From: Cryobacterium sp. MP_M3
GTDB taxonomy: Bacteria > Actinomycetota > Actinomycetes > Actinomycetales > Microbacteriaceae
Reading direction: 5' to 3'
Assembly (NCBI RefSeq): GCF_015752155.1
Contig: NZ_JADOVI010000001.1
Location: forward strand, 186,001 to 250,000
DNA: 64,000 nt
Shown: piece after piece, positions 1-8,626 of the stretch
Position numbering within the stretch: position 1 is the stretch's first letter
How the letters are laid out: every line of letters begins with the position of its first letter
Program-made: the position numbers and the translations under genes
Notes under the pieces: generated by a model
The model's input: the letters and a program-made list of their open reading frames with translations, nothing else
What the model was told of the DNA's origin: nothing
Database searches by the model: none

Positions 1-497
1 CGGCGCACCTCTTTGTCGGGGTCGCGCAGGCGCTGCACGATCGTGGCGAGGTGGTCGGCGGTCCCCTGCGCGGCGAGGGCGTGCAGGGCGGCGGCGCGCA
101 CCCGGGGCACCTCGTCGGTGGTGAGGCGCACGAGCTTGGGGGCAACCTCGAGGCCCCGCAGCATGATCACCCGCGCGCACATCTCGCGCACCCGCCAGGC
201 CTGGTTGTTCAGGCCGACCACGACGTAGGGCGCTGCGGCCTCGCTCCAGACGTAGAGCAGGGCGCGGGCGCCCCACAGCTCGGGCCAGTACAGGGCGGGG
301 GCGCCGTCGAGGATGCCCAGCGCGTGGCGGCCGCCGGCGTAGAGCAGGAAGTCCTTGCCGGCGTTCTTGGCGCGGAGGAGAGCGATGGAGTTGTCGATCA
401 CCGCTTGTTCGCCATAGTGCTCCACGGCGGCGTGGATGCGCTCGGCCGTCGGGAGGTCGATGGGAAGGTCGGGGTGGGGATCTAATTTGTTATGCAT
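1..497 (-). CDS. HEAT-repeat domain protein (C-terminus beyond window)
   Basis: Reading leftward from an ATG at 497, the frame stays open to the window edge and gives the first 165 residues (starts MHNKLDPHPDLP). The last 60 or so residues look like HEAT repeats: paired helices with VRLTTDEVPRVRAAALHALA followed by a repeat ending LRDPDKEVRR. HEAT repeats are protein-interaction scaffolds; no enzymatic motif is visible. The next gene upstream on this strand is an acetyltransferase 72 bp away. The plus-strand frame over the same bases looks like a shadow: Gly/Val-rich with no recognisable domain. Function unknown; the real total length cannot be seen. Confidence 0.75.
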   Translation of the reverse strand, partial: MHNKLDPHPDLPIDLPTAERIHAAVEHYGEQAVIDNSIALLRAKNAGKDFLLYAGGRHALGILDGAPALYWPELWGARALLYVWSEAAAPYVVVGLNNQAWRVREMCARVIMLRGLEVAPKLVRLTTDEVPRVRAAALHALAAQGTADHLATIVQRLRDPDKEVR

Positions 498-569
498 GGC
501 ACTGCCAAAACTAGCAAGCGCGCGCGGTGCAGGCCAATGCCGGATGCCGGCGGCCGGGCAGGCTGCGGC

Positions 570-1034
570 TCAGCGGGCGGCGTCGTCGGCCGGGAACGAC
601 CGCTCGAACCCGGTTGCCCGGTCGTAGATGCCGTAGTTGCCGATCTCCCGATAGCCGAGGCGGCGGTAGAGGGCCAGCGCCTCGGGTTGGGCGTACCCGG
701 TCTCCAGCCGCACGTGCCGGTAGCCGAGTTCGCGGGCCAGCTCCTCGAGGGCGGCGAGCACGGTCGACGCGTGGCCGGCCCGGCGATAGGTCGGGTTGGT
801 CCACATCCGCTTGACCTCGCAGGTGGCATCGTCGAGACGACGGATGCCGCCGCCCGCCACGGTGTTGTCGCCGTCGAGCAGCACGATGAAGCCGCCCTGC
901 GGCGGGTCGAAGGCATCCGCCTCCACGTCGTGCACCGAATCGCCGTCGCCGTAGCGTTCCTCGTACTCGCGGCGGAGGTCGGCGAGGAGAGGGGCGACTT
1001 CGGGGTCGGCCAGGCGTACGCGGGCGAGTTTCAC
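570..1034 (-). CDS. GNAT family N-acetyltransferase
   Basis: A 154-residue protein with the GNAT fold: a central strand (GGFIVLLDGDNTVAGGG), then the acetyl-CoA pyrophosphate loop in YRRAGHAS around residue 95, and a C-terminal ALYRRLGYREIGNYG segment typical of the family. It should transfer an acetyl group to an unknown amine. The frame extends further upstream to 1658, but that part runs antisense across the MaoC genes, so I take the GTG at 1034 (VKLARVRLAD) as the start. It is divergent from the MaoC pair across a 69-bp gap that must hold both promoters. Confidence 0.85.
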   Translation of the reverse strand: MKLARVRLADPEVAPLLADLRREYEERYGDGDSVHDVEADAFDPPQGGFIVLLDGDNTVAGGGIRRLDDATCEVKRMWTNPTYRRAGHASTVLAALEELARELGYRHVRLETGYAQPEALALYRRLGYREIGNYGIYDRATGFERSFPADDAAR

Positions 1035-1103
1035 ACCTCTCAGTCTGCCCGATTCAGGCTGCCCGATCGGCCCGCTTCCCGGCGCGACCGGTAAACTCCT
1101 CCT

Positions 1104-1550
1104 GTGTCTGTCAACCCCGAACTGCAGGGCCGGGTCTTCCCGCCGGTCGCCCCCTATCTCGTCGGCCGGGAGAAGGTGCGCGAGTTCTCCCGCGCCGTCT
1201 TCGCGACCAACCCGATCAACCACGACCCGGAGGCCGCGCGCAGAGCGGGCTACGCCGACGTCGTCGCCCCGCCCACCTTCGCGGTGGTCGTGCAGGAAGC
1301 GACCCTGGCGCAGCTCTTGGCCGAACCGGATGCGGGCATCGACTTCAGCCGCGTCGTCCACGGCGACCAGCGGTTCAGCTTCAGTCGCCCGATCGTCGCC
1401 GGTGATGAGTTGACGGCGACCCTGACCGTGGCGAGCGTGAAGAGCCTCGGCGGCCACTCGATGGTCACGGCCGAGTCCCGCGTCGTCGACGCGGCCGGCG
1501 CCCACGTCGTGACCGCGACCTCCACCCTTGTCGTCAGGGGAGACGAATGA
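1104..1550 (+). CDS. MaoC-fold dehydratase subunit, HadA-like (FAS1-like dehydratase)
   Basis: 148 residues from a GTG start. The N-terminal half (GREKVREFSRAVFATNPINHD) and the PPTFAVVVQEA segment match the non-catalytic-type hot-dog subunit of actinobacterial (3R)-hydroxyacyl dehydratases (HadA family). Such subunits pair with a catalytic MaoC subunit to dehydrate 3-hydroxyacyl thioesters in fatty-acid elongation. Its stop overlaps the next gene's ATG by 4 bp (ATGA), implying coupling and a 1:1 complex. In mycobacteria hadA-hadB lie just before tRNA-Trp-secE-nusG; a loose version of that order is kept here. This organism need not make mycolates, so the acyl substrate is not inferred. Confidence 0.85.
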   Translation: MSVNPELQGRVFPPVAPYLVGREKVREFSRAVFATNPINHDPEAARRAGYADVVAPPTFAVVVQEATLAQLLAEPDAGIDFSRVVHGDQRFSFSRPIVAGDELTATLTVASVKSLGGHSMVTAESRVVDAAGAHVVTATSTLVVRGDE

Positions 1551-2005
1551 GCATCGAAAGCACCACGCCCCGCCTCGACGACCTGGTCGTCGGCGCCGTC
1601 GTCGCCGAAGCCGGCTTCCCGCTGACCCGCGACTCCCTCGTGCGCTACGCCGGGGCATCCGGGGACTTCAACCCCATCCACTACCGCGACGACGTGGCGG
1701 TCTCGGTGGGGCTGCCCGGCGTGCTCGCGCACGGCATGCTCACGATGGGCCTCGCCGTGCAGCCGGTCGTCGACTGGGCCGGCGACCCGGGCCGCATCGT
1801 CGACTACCAGGTGCGCTTCACCCGACCGGTGCTCGTCGACCCGGCCGCCGGCGCCGTCGTGACGGTCGTCGCCAAGGTCGGCGCGATCGACGCGGACGCC
1901 GGCATCGCCCGGATCGACCTCACCGTCTCGTTCAACGAGGTGACCGTGCTCGGCAAGGCGCAGGTGCGCGTCCGCCTGGCCGACTCACCGCTCAGCGATG
2001 CCTGA
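1547..2005 (+). CDS. MaoC-fold (R)-specific hydratase/dehydratase subunit, HadB-like
   Basis: 152 residues. The hydratase-2 motif is clear: GASGDFNPIHYRDD around residues 40-54, holding the catalytic Asp and His, followed by LAHGMLTMGLAV. This is the catalytic partner of the preceding HadA-like subunit. Together they should dehydrate (or hydrate) 3-hydroxyacyl/enoyl thioesters. The start ATG overlaps the upstream stop by 4 bp, and its own stop overlaps murB by 8 bp, so all three genes are probably one transcript. Confidence 0.88.
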   Translation: MSIESTTPRLDDLVVGAVVAEAGFPLTRDSLVRYAGASGDFNPIHYRDDVAVSVGLPGVLAHGMLTMGLAVQPVVDWAGDPGRIVDYQVRFTRPVLVDPAAGAVVTVVAKVGAIDADAGIARIDLTVSFNEVTVLGKAQVRVRLADSPLSDA

Positions 2006-3215
2006 TTCGGTGCCCGATTCCGGCGCGCTCGCCGGGAGGGCGCCCCGGTTCGCCGACCTGACCACCATGCGGGTCGGCGGGTTGCCGGCCAGGCTGCTCT
2101 CCCCTGCCACCGAGCAGGAGCTCGTCGAGGCTACCCTCACCGTGTGGGGTTCCGGCGACGAGTGGATGCTGCTCGGCGGCGGCTCGAACACGGTCGTCTC
2201 CGACGACGGCTTCGACGGCACCGTGATCCGCGTGCTCACCCGTGGCGTGACGGTGCTCGATGCCACGGCGGGCGATTCCGAGGCCGGCGGCGCCGAGGCG
2301 GCCGATGCCGCGGCGCCCGACCGGGTGCGGTTGCGTGTGCAGGCCGGCGAACCGTGGGACGATCTCGTCGCCCACACCGTCGAGCGGGGCTGGTCCGGCC
2401 TCGAGGCGCTCTCCGGCATCCCCGGTTCGACCGGGGCCGCGCCCGTGCAGAACATCGGCGCCTACGGCCAGGAGCTCTCCGACAGCCTGGTCGCGATCGA
2501 CTTCCTCGACTACGAGACCGGCGTCCGCCGCCGGATCGTGGCCGCCGAGCTCGAGCTCGGCTACCGCACCTCCGTGCTCAAGCAGGGGCTGCGCGGCCTC
2601 GTGCTCGCGGTCGAACTGGAGTTGCACGACACGCAGGCCGAGGCATCCGTGCTCGGCGGCGCGCTCAGCCGGCCGGTCGCCTACCCGCAGCTGGCGGGGG
2701 CGCTCGGGGTGCAGGTCGGCGACCGGGTGCCGCTCGGGGCGCTGCGGGCCTCCGTGCTCGCCCTGCGCGGGGCCAAGGGTATGGTGCTCGACCCCGGCGA
2801 CCCCGACACGCACAGCGCCGGGTCGTTCTTCACCAACCCGATCGTGTCGCTGGCCTTCTCCCGCACGATGCCGGATGCGGCGCCGCGCTGGCCGCTCGGG
2901 GACGCGGAGCTGCCCGACCGGGTGATCCCGCTGGACGAGTACTACGGGGTCGGGCCGGTCGCGGATCCCAACCCCGTGCGGCTCGTCAAGCTCAGCGCGG
3001 CCTGGCTGATCGAGAACTCCGGGATCTCGCGCGGCTTCCGGCTGCCGGGGTCGCGCGCGGCCATCTCCAGCAAGCACACCCTCGCGCTCACCAACAGCGG
3101 CGGGGCCACGGCGGACGAGATCGGCCAGCTCGCCCGTTTCGTGCAGGGCCGGGTGCAGTCGGAGTTCGGCGTGATCCTGCAGCCGGAGCCCATGCTCGTG
3201 GGCCTCGGCCTCTAG
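1998..3215 (+). CDS. murB: UDP-N-acetylmuramate dehydrogenase (MurB)
   Basis: 405 residues. MurB reduces UDP-GlcNAc-enolpyruvate to UDP-MurNAc with NADPH and FAD in the cytoplasm, an early peptidoglycan step. Visible signatures are the FAD-binding LGGGSNTVVSDDGF (about residues 59-72), GIPGSTGAAPVQNIGAYGQE (about 141-160), the active-site serine in SAGSFFTNPI, and the C-terminal catalytic Glu in ILQPEPMLVG. It is longer than most MurB proteins, partly because of an Ala/Asp/Glu-rich low-complexity insert at about residues 88-108. The frame overlaps the preceding MaoC gene by 8 bp. Assignment is firm. Confidence 0.96.
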   Translation: MPDSVPDSGALAGRAPRFADLTTMRVGGLPARLLSPATEQELVEATLTVWGSGDEWMLLGGGSNTVVSDDGFDGTVIRVLTRGVTVLDATAGDSEAGGAEAADAAAPDRVRLRVQAGEPWDDLVAHTVERGWSGLEALSGIPGSTGAAPVQNIGAYGQELSDSLVAIDFLDYETGVRRRIVAAELELGYRTSVLKQGLRGLVLAVELELHDTQAEASVLGGALSRPVAYPQLAGALGVQVGDRVPLGALRASVLALRGAKGMVLDPGDPDTHSAGSFFTNPIVSLAFSRTMPDAAPRWPLGDAELPDRVIPLDEYYGVGPVADPNPVRLVKLSAAWLIENSGISRGFRLPGSRAAISSKHTLALTNSGGATADEIGQLARFVQGRVQSEFGVILQPEPMLVGLGL

Positions 3216-3260
3216 CAGCCGCGCTCCTCCGGGGTGTGCCCGACGCCCGCGGTTCCGGGC

Positions 3261-3337
3261 GCTCGCTCGCGGCGCAGGTTCGGCGAGCCGGCGCACGCTA
3301 CAGCCTGCGCCGGCTTCCGCAGGGTGCGCCGCGAGCG
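3261..3337. repeat. Long inverted repeat, family 2 copy 1 (CTCGCGGCGCA ends)
   Basis: The 178-bp gap between the convergent murB and response-regulator genes holds an imperfect inverted repeat with arms of about 35 and 33 nt (3261-3295 and 3305-3337). Outer ends read CGCTCGCGGCGCA and its complement; inner ends read AGCCGGCGCA and its complement. A second copy with the same outer end (CTCGTGGCGCACCTT) lies at 51612-51681, also between convergent genes. There is no T-run, so it could be a two-way structural terminator or a dispersed repeat. Confidence 0.7.
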
Positions 3338-3393
3338 GCCCCGGCTGGCGCTGCGGGTGCGGCGGCGTCCCGAAACGGCCCGCGGATGCCCCG

Positions 3394-4017
3394 CTACAGC
3401 AGCCCGAGCTCCATCGCCCGGGTCACGGCCCGGGTGCGGTCGCTCACCGCCAGCTTCTCGAACGCGTGCAGCAGGTGCGTCTTCACGGTGGCCTCACTGA
3501 TGAACAGGGAACGGCCGATCTGCGGGTTGCTCTGGCCGGCCGAGACCAGCCGGAGCACGTCGAGTTCGCGGGCCGACAGGCGCGGCGACGGCGCGGCATC
3601 CGCCCGCACCCGGTGCACCAGCCTGGCGGCGATGGTCGGCGCGAGCACGGTCTGACCGCCGGCCACCGCGCGCACGCCCTCGATGATCTCAGCCTGGGGC
3701 GCGGCCTTGAGCAGGTAGCCGCTCGCGCCGGCGGCGATGGCGCCGAGGATCTGGTCGTCGCTCTCGTAGGTGGTCAGGATCAGCACCCGCACGGTGTCGT
3801 TCGCGGCGAGGATGCGCTGGGTGGCTTCGACGCCGTCCAGGCGCGGCATCCGCAGGTCCATCAGCACGAGGTCGGGGCGGAGCGCGGCGGCCAGGGCGAC
3901 CGCCTCCTCGCCGTCTGCGGCCTCGCCGACGACGACGATGTCGTCGGCCGTGCCGAGCAGCAGGGCGATCCCGCCGCGCACGATCGGGTGGTCGTCGGCC
4001 ACGAGCACCCGGATCAC
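3394..4017 (-). CDS. NarL/FixJ-family two-component response regulator
   Basis: 207 residues. A receiver domain (1-120) carries the acidic pair at D8-D9, phospho-acceptor D54 (MDLRMP) and K104, followed by a LuxR-type helix-turn-helix (about 142-205; LSARELDVLRLVSAGQSN, ISEATVKTHL). It should be phosphorylated by the kinase encoded just upstream and bind DNA to control the adjoining ABC-2 exporter genes; the target is inferred from the neighbourhood. The start is a GTG at 4017 inside a 36-bp direct repeat, whose other copy contains the kinase stop codon. Confidence 0.93.
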   Translation of the reverse strand: MIRVLVADDHPIVRGGIALLLGTADDIVVVGEAADGEEAVALAAALRPDLVLMDLRMPRLDGVEATQRILAANDTVRVLILTTYESDDQILGAIAAGASGYLLKAAPQAEIIEGVRAVAGGQTVLAPTIAARLVHRVRADAAPSPRLSARELDVLRLVSAGQSNPQIGRSLFISEATVKTHLLHAFEKLAVSDRTRAVTRAMELGLL

Positions 4018-4105
4018 GGGGTGCTCCGGGTCGGACGGGCGTCGGCGACGAGGCGGGCGCCCAACAGGCGGATCACGGGGTGCTCCGGGTCGGACGGGCG
4101 TCGGC
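4011..4105. repeat. 36-bp direct duplication at the kinase/regulator junction
   Basis: Positions 4011-4046 and 4070-4105 are identical over 36 bp and offset by 59 bp. Each copy contains, on the minus strand, the sequence CACCCCGTGATCCG, in which a TGA stop overlaps a GTG start. In the upstream copy the TGA ends the kinase. In the downstream copy the GTG starts the regulator. The upstream copy also has a GTG that opens a 20-codon ORF ending at the TGA within the downstream copy. Confidence 0.9.
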
Positions 4106-5314
4106 CGGCACGGGCACGCTCACCCTGAGCACGGTGCCGCGGGGGTCGCCGTCGGTGATCGAGAGGCTGCCGCCGACGAGTCCGACCCGGTCGCGCATGC
4201 CGGAGAGCCCGAACCCGTTCTCCCGCTCGGGCGCGTAGCCGCCGAGTCCCCGGCCGTCATCGCTCACCGTCAATGTCACGTCATCGCCGTTCCGCTCGAT
4301 GCATACGGATGCCGCGCCGGCCCGGGAATGCTTGCGCACGTTCGCGAGACCCTCCTGCGCGCAGCGCAGCAGCACGACCTCGAGCTCGCGGTCGAGGCCG
4401 GCCACGGTCACCGTCGCGTCGACCTGGATGCCGGTCTCCCGGGCGAAACGCTCGGCGAGGCGGCCCAGGGTGTCGGCGAGCGGCGAATCGTTCGCCCGCA
4501 CCGGAGACATCGCGGCGACGAGGGTGCGCGCCTCGGTCAGCGCCTGCCGGGCGGTGTCCTCGATCAGGTCGACGCTCGCTCCCGCCGCGCCGGAGTCGGC
4601 GCCCAGCTCGGCGCGGGTGCGCTGGGCGAGCATTACGAGGCTGGTCAGGCTCTGCGCGATGGTGTCGTGGATCTCCCTGGCCAGGCGCTCGCGCTCGCTG
4701 GCGCCGCCGGCGTCCCGGTGCAGGACCGCCAGCTCGTCCTGGGCCGCCGTGAGCTCCGCGAGCAGCCGGCGCTGGGTGTTGCCGTCCTGGGAGATCCGGG
4801 TGATCCAGGCGCCGAGGGCCACCGCGAAGACGAAGGAGATCGTCTCGACGGCGCCCGCCTGCAGCAGGTCGCCCGGGCTGCCGCCGAGGCTCACCGTCAG
4901 GCCGGCCGCGACCATGACCGCGAGCAGGCCGCTCAGCGCGACGGAGGCGAGGAAGCCCTCGGTCAGCACCCAGAGCACTGGGAAGCCGATCGCCTGCAGG
5001 GTCGCCAGGTTCGGGTTGAATGCGGCGGCCACGCCGGAGCCGACGATGATCGCGATCCGGAACGCTGTCTGGGCGCCGGTGCCGGCCGGCACGCCGCCAC
5101 GCGCCGCCACGCCGCCGTGCGCCGGCGTGGCGCGGGCGGCGGCCTGGCGGAGCCCGCGGCGGCCGAACGCGAGGTAGCAGAGGCCGATCGCGGCCAGGGT
5201 GATCAGGGAACCGGCCCGTCCCGGGTCGACGAAGTCGGGGTCGAGGGCCGATATCACCGCCATCACCAGGAGCGACCCGGCGATGGCCGTGTCCCACCAG
5301 CGCAGGGTTGTCAT
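4073..5314 (-). CDS. Sensor histidine kinase (NarL-system type, HisKA_3)
   Basis: 413 residues. The first 190 or so hold several hydrophobic segments, making a membrane-embedded sensor with no large extracellular domain. Then come a short coiled region (QRRLLAELTAAQDELAVLHR), a HisKA_3 dimerisation helix with the phospho-acceptor H216 in LAREIHDTIAQSL, and a GHKL ATPase domain (DDGRGLGGY, GFGLSGMRDRV). It pairs with the NarL-type regulator downstream and lies behind an ABC-2 exporter, a common arrangement for envelope-stress or drug-responsive systems. The ATG at 5314 is taken as the start; the ligand is unknown. Confidence 0.92.
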   Translation of the reverse strand: MTTLRWWDTAIAGSLLVMAVISALDPDFVDPGRAGSLITLAAIGLCYLAFGRRGLRQAAARATPAHGGVAARGGVPAGTGAQTAFRIAIIVGSGVAAAFNPNLATLQAIGFPVLWVLTEGFLASVALSGLLAVMVAAGLTVSLGGSPGDLLQAGAVETISFVFAVALGAWITRISQDGNTQRRLLAELTAAQDELAVLHRDAGGASERERLAREIHDTIAQSLTSLVMLAQRTRAELGADSGAAGASVDLIEDTARQALTEARTLVAAMSPVRANDSPLADTLGRLAERFARETGIQVDATVTVAGLDRELEVVLLRCAQEGLANVRKHSRAGAASVCIERNGDDVTLTVSDDGRGLGGYAPERENGFGLSGMRDRVGLVGGSLSITDGDPRGTVLRVSVPVPADARPTRSTP

Positions 5315-5344
5315 GAGATCAGCTTCCCACGCGGCAACGGGCGC

Positions 5345-5378
5345 GGCCGGGCGGCATCCGGTCGGATGCCGCCCGGCC
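5345..5378. terminator. Perfect 16-bp-arm inverted repeat built from GGCATCCG/CGGATGCC
   Basis: Arms at 5345-5360 and 5363-5378 are perfectly complementary with a 2-nt centre, and each carries one copy of the dispersed octamer. The repeat lies in the 69-bp gap between the ABC permease stop (5384) and the kinase start (5314). There is no U-tract. It may cut down read-through from the exporter genes into the kinase/regulator genes, or act only as a paired octamer. Confidence 0.65.
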
Positions 5379-5383
5379 CGTGT

Positions 5384-6262
5384 TCAGGAGTCCTTCCGGA
5401 TCCATCGGAACGTCACCCGGCTGAGCACGAGCCCGACCACGAGCCAGATGCCGAGGTTGAGCGCCACCAACGGGAAGTCCCACGAGCCGGACTGCTCCAG
5501 GCCGGCGAAGCTCTCGGGCAGGAACACCCCGCGCATGCCCTGCGCCATCCATTTGAGCGGGAACAGGCCGGCCACGTTCTGCATCCATTCCGGCAGCACG
5601 TAGAACTGCAGGTAGACGCCCGAGATGAACTGGAGGATCAGCACGATCGGGATCACCACGGCGGTGGCGCTCTTGCCGGAGCGGGGGAGGGCCGAGAGCG
5701 CAATGCCGAGGAACGCGCAGGTGATCACACCGAACAGGAAGACCCAGGCGAAGGTCAGCCACTTCCCCGGTTCGGTGGGCAGGTCGATGCCGAGCACGAA
5801 CCGGGCGACCAGGATCAGAAGCGCCGCCTGGATCGCCCCGGTCACCAGCACCTCGCCGATCTTGCCCATGAAGTAGCTCAACGGGGAGAGCGGGGTGCCG
5901 CCGAGCCGTTTGAGGGTGCCGTCGCCCTTCTCCCCGGCGATGTCCACGGCGAGGTTCTGCACGCCCGACAAGAGCATCCCCGCGGCCAGCATCCCTGGCA
6001 GGTAGTACGCGCCGACGCTGATGCCGCCGGTGCCGTCGGGGTTCGTGCCGATGTTCCCCGCCGACCCGAACGCCGCCGTGAAGATGCCGAGCATGATGAA
6101 CGGGAACAGGAAGGTGAAGAAGACGCTGTCGGGGCTGCGGAAGTAGACCCGCGTCTCGTAGACCACCCGGGCTGCGCCGAGGCGGAGGATGCCGCCCAGC
6201 CCGCCGAGGGACGGGTCGCCGGTGGCGGCGTGGTGGCCGGTGGTGCTGTCGACGGCGCTCAT
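5384..6262 (-). CDS. ABC-2 type exporter permease (DrrB-like)
   Basis: 292 residues from the ATG at 6262. There are about six hydrophobic segments: FFTFLFPFIMLGIF near residue 50, a second after YYLPGML, then VLVTGAIQAALLILVA, WVFLFGVITCAFLGIAL, VVIPIVLILQFISGVYL and LNLGIWLVVGLVL near the end. The motif LKRLGGTPLSPLSYF is typical of the daunorubicin-resistance-type permease. It forms the membrane part of an exporter with the ATPase whose stop overlaps its start by 4 bp. The substrate is unknown: drugs, lipids or peptides are all known for the family. Confidence 0.9.
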   Translation of the reverse strand: MSAVDSTTGHHAATGDPSLGGLGGILRLGAARVVYETRVYFRSPDSVFFTFLFPFIMLGIFTAAFGSAGNIGTNPDGTGGISVGAYYLPGMLAAGMLLSGVQNLAVDIAGEKGDGTLKRLGGTPLSPLSYFMGKIGEVLVTGAIQAALLILVARFVLGIDLPTEPGKWLTFAWVFLFGVITCAFLGIALSALPRSGKSATAVVIPIVLILQFISGVYLQFYVLPEWMQNVAGLFPLKWMAQGMRGVFLPESFAGLEQSGSWDFPLVALNLGIWLVVGLVLSRVTFRWIRKDS

Positions 6263-7197
6263 GCGAGCACCTCCTCGTCGCTGGTGGCGCCGTCCGGGCC
6301 GGCGGTGGCGCCGTTCCCGTCGCCGGTGGCGTCTGCGCCTCCGCTGGTGCGGTGGCCGCGGACGAGGCCCAGGTAGACGTCCTCCAGGCTCGGCCGGATG
6401 ACTTCGAGGTCGGCCGGTTCCCCGCCGTCGGCGGCGAGCCCGGCCACGATGCGGGCCGGCTCCTCGCTGCGCACCTCGTGCAGTACCCCCCCGGCGTCCC
6501 GCCAGCGCACCAGCGGCACCCGTGCCTCCGCCCCGCCGATCTCGGCGATGGTGCCGATGTCGATGAGCCGGCCGTCGTTGATCACGCCGGCGCGGTCGCC
6601 GAGCTGCGCCGCCTCGTCGAGGTAGTGGGTGGTGAGGAGGATGGTCGTGCCCTCCGCCTTGAGCCGGCGCACCAGATCCCAGAACTGGTGCCTTGCCTCG
6701 GGGTCGAAGCCCGTGGTCGGCTCGTCGAGGAACAGGAGCTCCGGCCGTCCGATGATGCCGAGCGCGACATCCACCCGGCGCCGCTGCCCGCCGGACAGCC
6801 GGCTGATCCGGGTCTTCGCCTTCGAGGCGAGGCCGACCGCGTCGATCACCTCGGCGACCGGCCGCGGGTTCGGGTAGAGGCCGGCGAAGTGGCTGAGCTG
6901 CTCGGTCACGGTGACGTTGCCGCTTTCTCCGGTGGACTGGAGCACGATCCCGAGGCGGGCCTTCCAGGCGCGGCCGGCCCGCTGCGGGTCGGCGCCGAGC
7001 ACGCTCACCTCGCCGGAGCTGCGGTCGCGGTAGCCCTCGAGGATCTCGATCGCGGTGCTCTTGCCTGCCCCGTTCGGGCCGAGCAGCGCGAACGTTTCGC
7101 CCGCCCGGATGTCGAAGCTGATGCCGCCGAGGGCCTCGAAGCTCCCGTAGGACTTGTGCAGGTCGCGCACGCGCACGACCGGGGATGAGGATTCCAT
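6259..7197 (-). CDS. ABC-2 exporter ATP-binding protein (DrrA-like)
   Basis: 312 residues from the ATG at 7197 (MESSSPVVRVRDLHKSYG). All ATPase motifs are intact: Walker A GPNGAGKST, the signature LSGGQRRRVDVALG, Walker B LLFLDEPTTG, and the H-loop LLTTHYLDEAA. The C-terminal region contains the DrrA-type element (LEVIRPSLEDVYLGLVRG) followed by a Gly/Ala/Asp-rich tail. It energises the permease encoded immediately downstream. An upstream in-frame start exists, but its extra residues look like translated UTR. The regulator and kinase genes follow on the same strand, so the four genes may be co-transcribed. Confidence 0.93.
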   Translation of the reverse strand: MESSSPVVRVRDLHKSYGSFEALGGISFDIRAGETFALLGPNGAGKSTAIEILEGYRDRSSGEVSVLGADPQRAGRAWKARLGIVLQSTGESGNVTVTEQLSHFAGLYPNPRPVAEVIDAVGLASKAKTRISRLSGGQRRRVDVALGIIGRPELLFLDEPTTGFDPEARHQFWDLVRRLKAEGTTILLTTHYLDEAAQLGDRAGVINDGRLIDIGTIAEIGGAEARVPLVRWRDAGGVLHEVRSEEPARIVAGLAADGGEPADLEVIRPSLEDVYLGLVRGHRTSGGADATGDGNGATAGPDGATSDEEVLA

Positions 7198-7337
7198 ACC
7201 AGTAGAGTCCCACTCCCGAGCGCCGCGCGGAAGCGTCACCTGGCCGACCTGCCCATCCACCGGTCGACGGATGCCCCCGCCAGGTCAGCCGCACTCTCGC
7301 GGAACCCCGAGTGAGCGTTTGGGGAGGGGAGGGGGAG

Positions 7338-8540
7338 CTAGGCGAAGAGGCGCTGCAGGCGCTGGACGCCCTCGAGGAGCTGGGCGTCGCCGAGCGCGTA
7401 GGAGAAGCGGAGGTAGCCGCTCGGGCCGAAGGCTTCACCCGGGACCGCGGCCACCTCGACCTGGTCGAGGATCAGGTCGGCGAGTTCGAGGGACGTCGTC
7501 GGGGTGACGCCGCCCCAGGTGCGGCCGAGCAGGCCGGTGACGTCGGGGTAGACGTAGAACGCGCCCTGCGGGGTCGGCGTCACCATGCCGGGGATCTTGT
7601 TCAGTTCGGAGACGATGACCTTGCGGCGGCGGTCGAAGGCGTCCCGCATGGCGAACGCGGCATCCTGCGGCCCGGTCAGGGCGGCGATGCCGGCGCGCTG
7701 GGAGATGTTCGAGACGTTCGAGGACAGGTGCGACTGCAGGTTGGCGGCGGCCTTGATCGCGTCCTGCGGGCCCACCATCCAGCCGAGGCGCCAGCCGGTC
7801 ATCGCGTAGGTCTTGGCGACGCCGTTGACCAGGATGGTGCGGTCGGCCAGGGCGGGAACGGCCTCGACGATCGACACGGCGCGCACCCCGTCGTAGGTGA
7901 GGTTCTGGTAGATCTCATCGCTGATGATCCACAGGCCGTGCTCCTCGGCCCACTCGCCGATCGCCTTCGTCTGCTCGGGAGAGTAGACCGCGCCGGTCGG
8001 GTTCGACGGGGACACGAAGAGCAGCACCTTGGTGCGCGGGGTGCGCGCCGCCTCGAGCTGCTCGACGGTGACGAGGTAGCCCTGGTCGGCGCCGGCGAAG
8101 ACGTCGACCTGCACGCCGCCGGCCAGCCGGATCGACTCGGGGTAGGTGGTCCAGTACGGGGTGGGGACGATGACCTCGTCGCCCGGGTCGAGCAGCGTGG
8201 CGAAGGCCTGGTAGACCGCCTGCTTGCCACCGTTGGTGACGACGACCTGGCTGGGTGAGATCGCCAGCCCGCTGTCCCGGAGGGTTTTGGACGCGATGGC
8301 CTCGCGCAGGTCGGGCAGCCCCGCCGCCGGGGTGTAGCGGTGGTTCTTCGGGTCCGACACCGCCAGGAGCGCCGCCTCGACGATGTGCGGAGGGGTGGGG
8401 AAGTCAGGCTCGCCCGCGGCGAAACTGATCACCGGCCGGCCGGCCGCCTGGAGCGCCTTGGCCTTGCCGTCGACCTTGAGGGTCGCCGACTCCGCGATGG
8501 AGCCGATCCGAGTAGAGATTCGCTTGAGTTCGTGAGCCAC
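7338..8540 (-). CDS. aspC: Pyridoxal-phosphate aspartate aminotransferase (class I)
   Basis: 400 residues, the usual length for aspartate/prephenate-type class Ib aminotransferases. The PLP lysine is K243 in [16 protein letters not shown]. The substrate-carboxylate Arg is about R378 in YLRFSYAL. Family signatures [20 protein letters not shown] and SDEIYQ are all present. It should interconvert aspartate and oxaloacetate with glutamate/2-oxoglutarate in the cytoplasm. It lies back to back with the tRNA-Trp-secE transcript. Confidence 0.92.
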   Translation of the reverse strand: MAHELKRISTRIGSIAESATLKVDGKAKALQAAGRPVISFAAGEPDFPTPPHIVEAALLAVSDPKNHRYTPAAGLPDLREAIASKTLRDSGLAISPSQVVVTNGGKQAVYQAFATLLDPGDEVIVPTPYWTTYPESIRLAGGVQVDVFAGADQGYLVTVEQLEAARTPRTKVLLFVSPSNPTGAVYSPEQTKAIGEWAEEHGLWIISDEIYQNLTYDGVRAVSIVEAVPALADRTILVNGVAKTYAMTGWRLGWMVGPQDAIKAAANLQSHLSSNVSNISQRAGIAALTGPQDAAFAMRDAFDRRRKVIVSELNKIPGMVTPTPQGAFYVYPDVTGLLGRTWGGVTPTTSLELADLILDQVEVAAVPGEAFGPSGYLRFSYALGDAQLLEGVQRLQRLFA

Positions 8541-8626
8541 GCTTCGAGCATACGGCGGGCGGCCACTCCGGCGAAGGTGCGGGGAGGTGAATCTCGGAGC
8601 ATGCCCGGCCCCCGCGGTGCCCCGGC

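Noticed and set aside
3770..6376. Plus-strand open frame of 868 codons
   Set aside because: It is antisense to the regulator, kinase and permease genes; its composition (Arg/Gly/Ala-rich with no recognisable domain) is that of a GC-skewed shadow frame.
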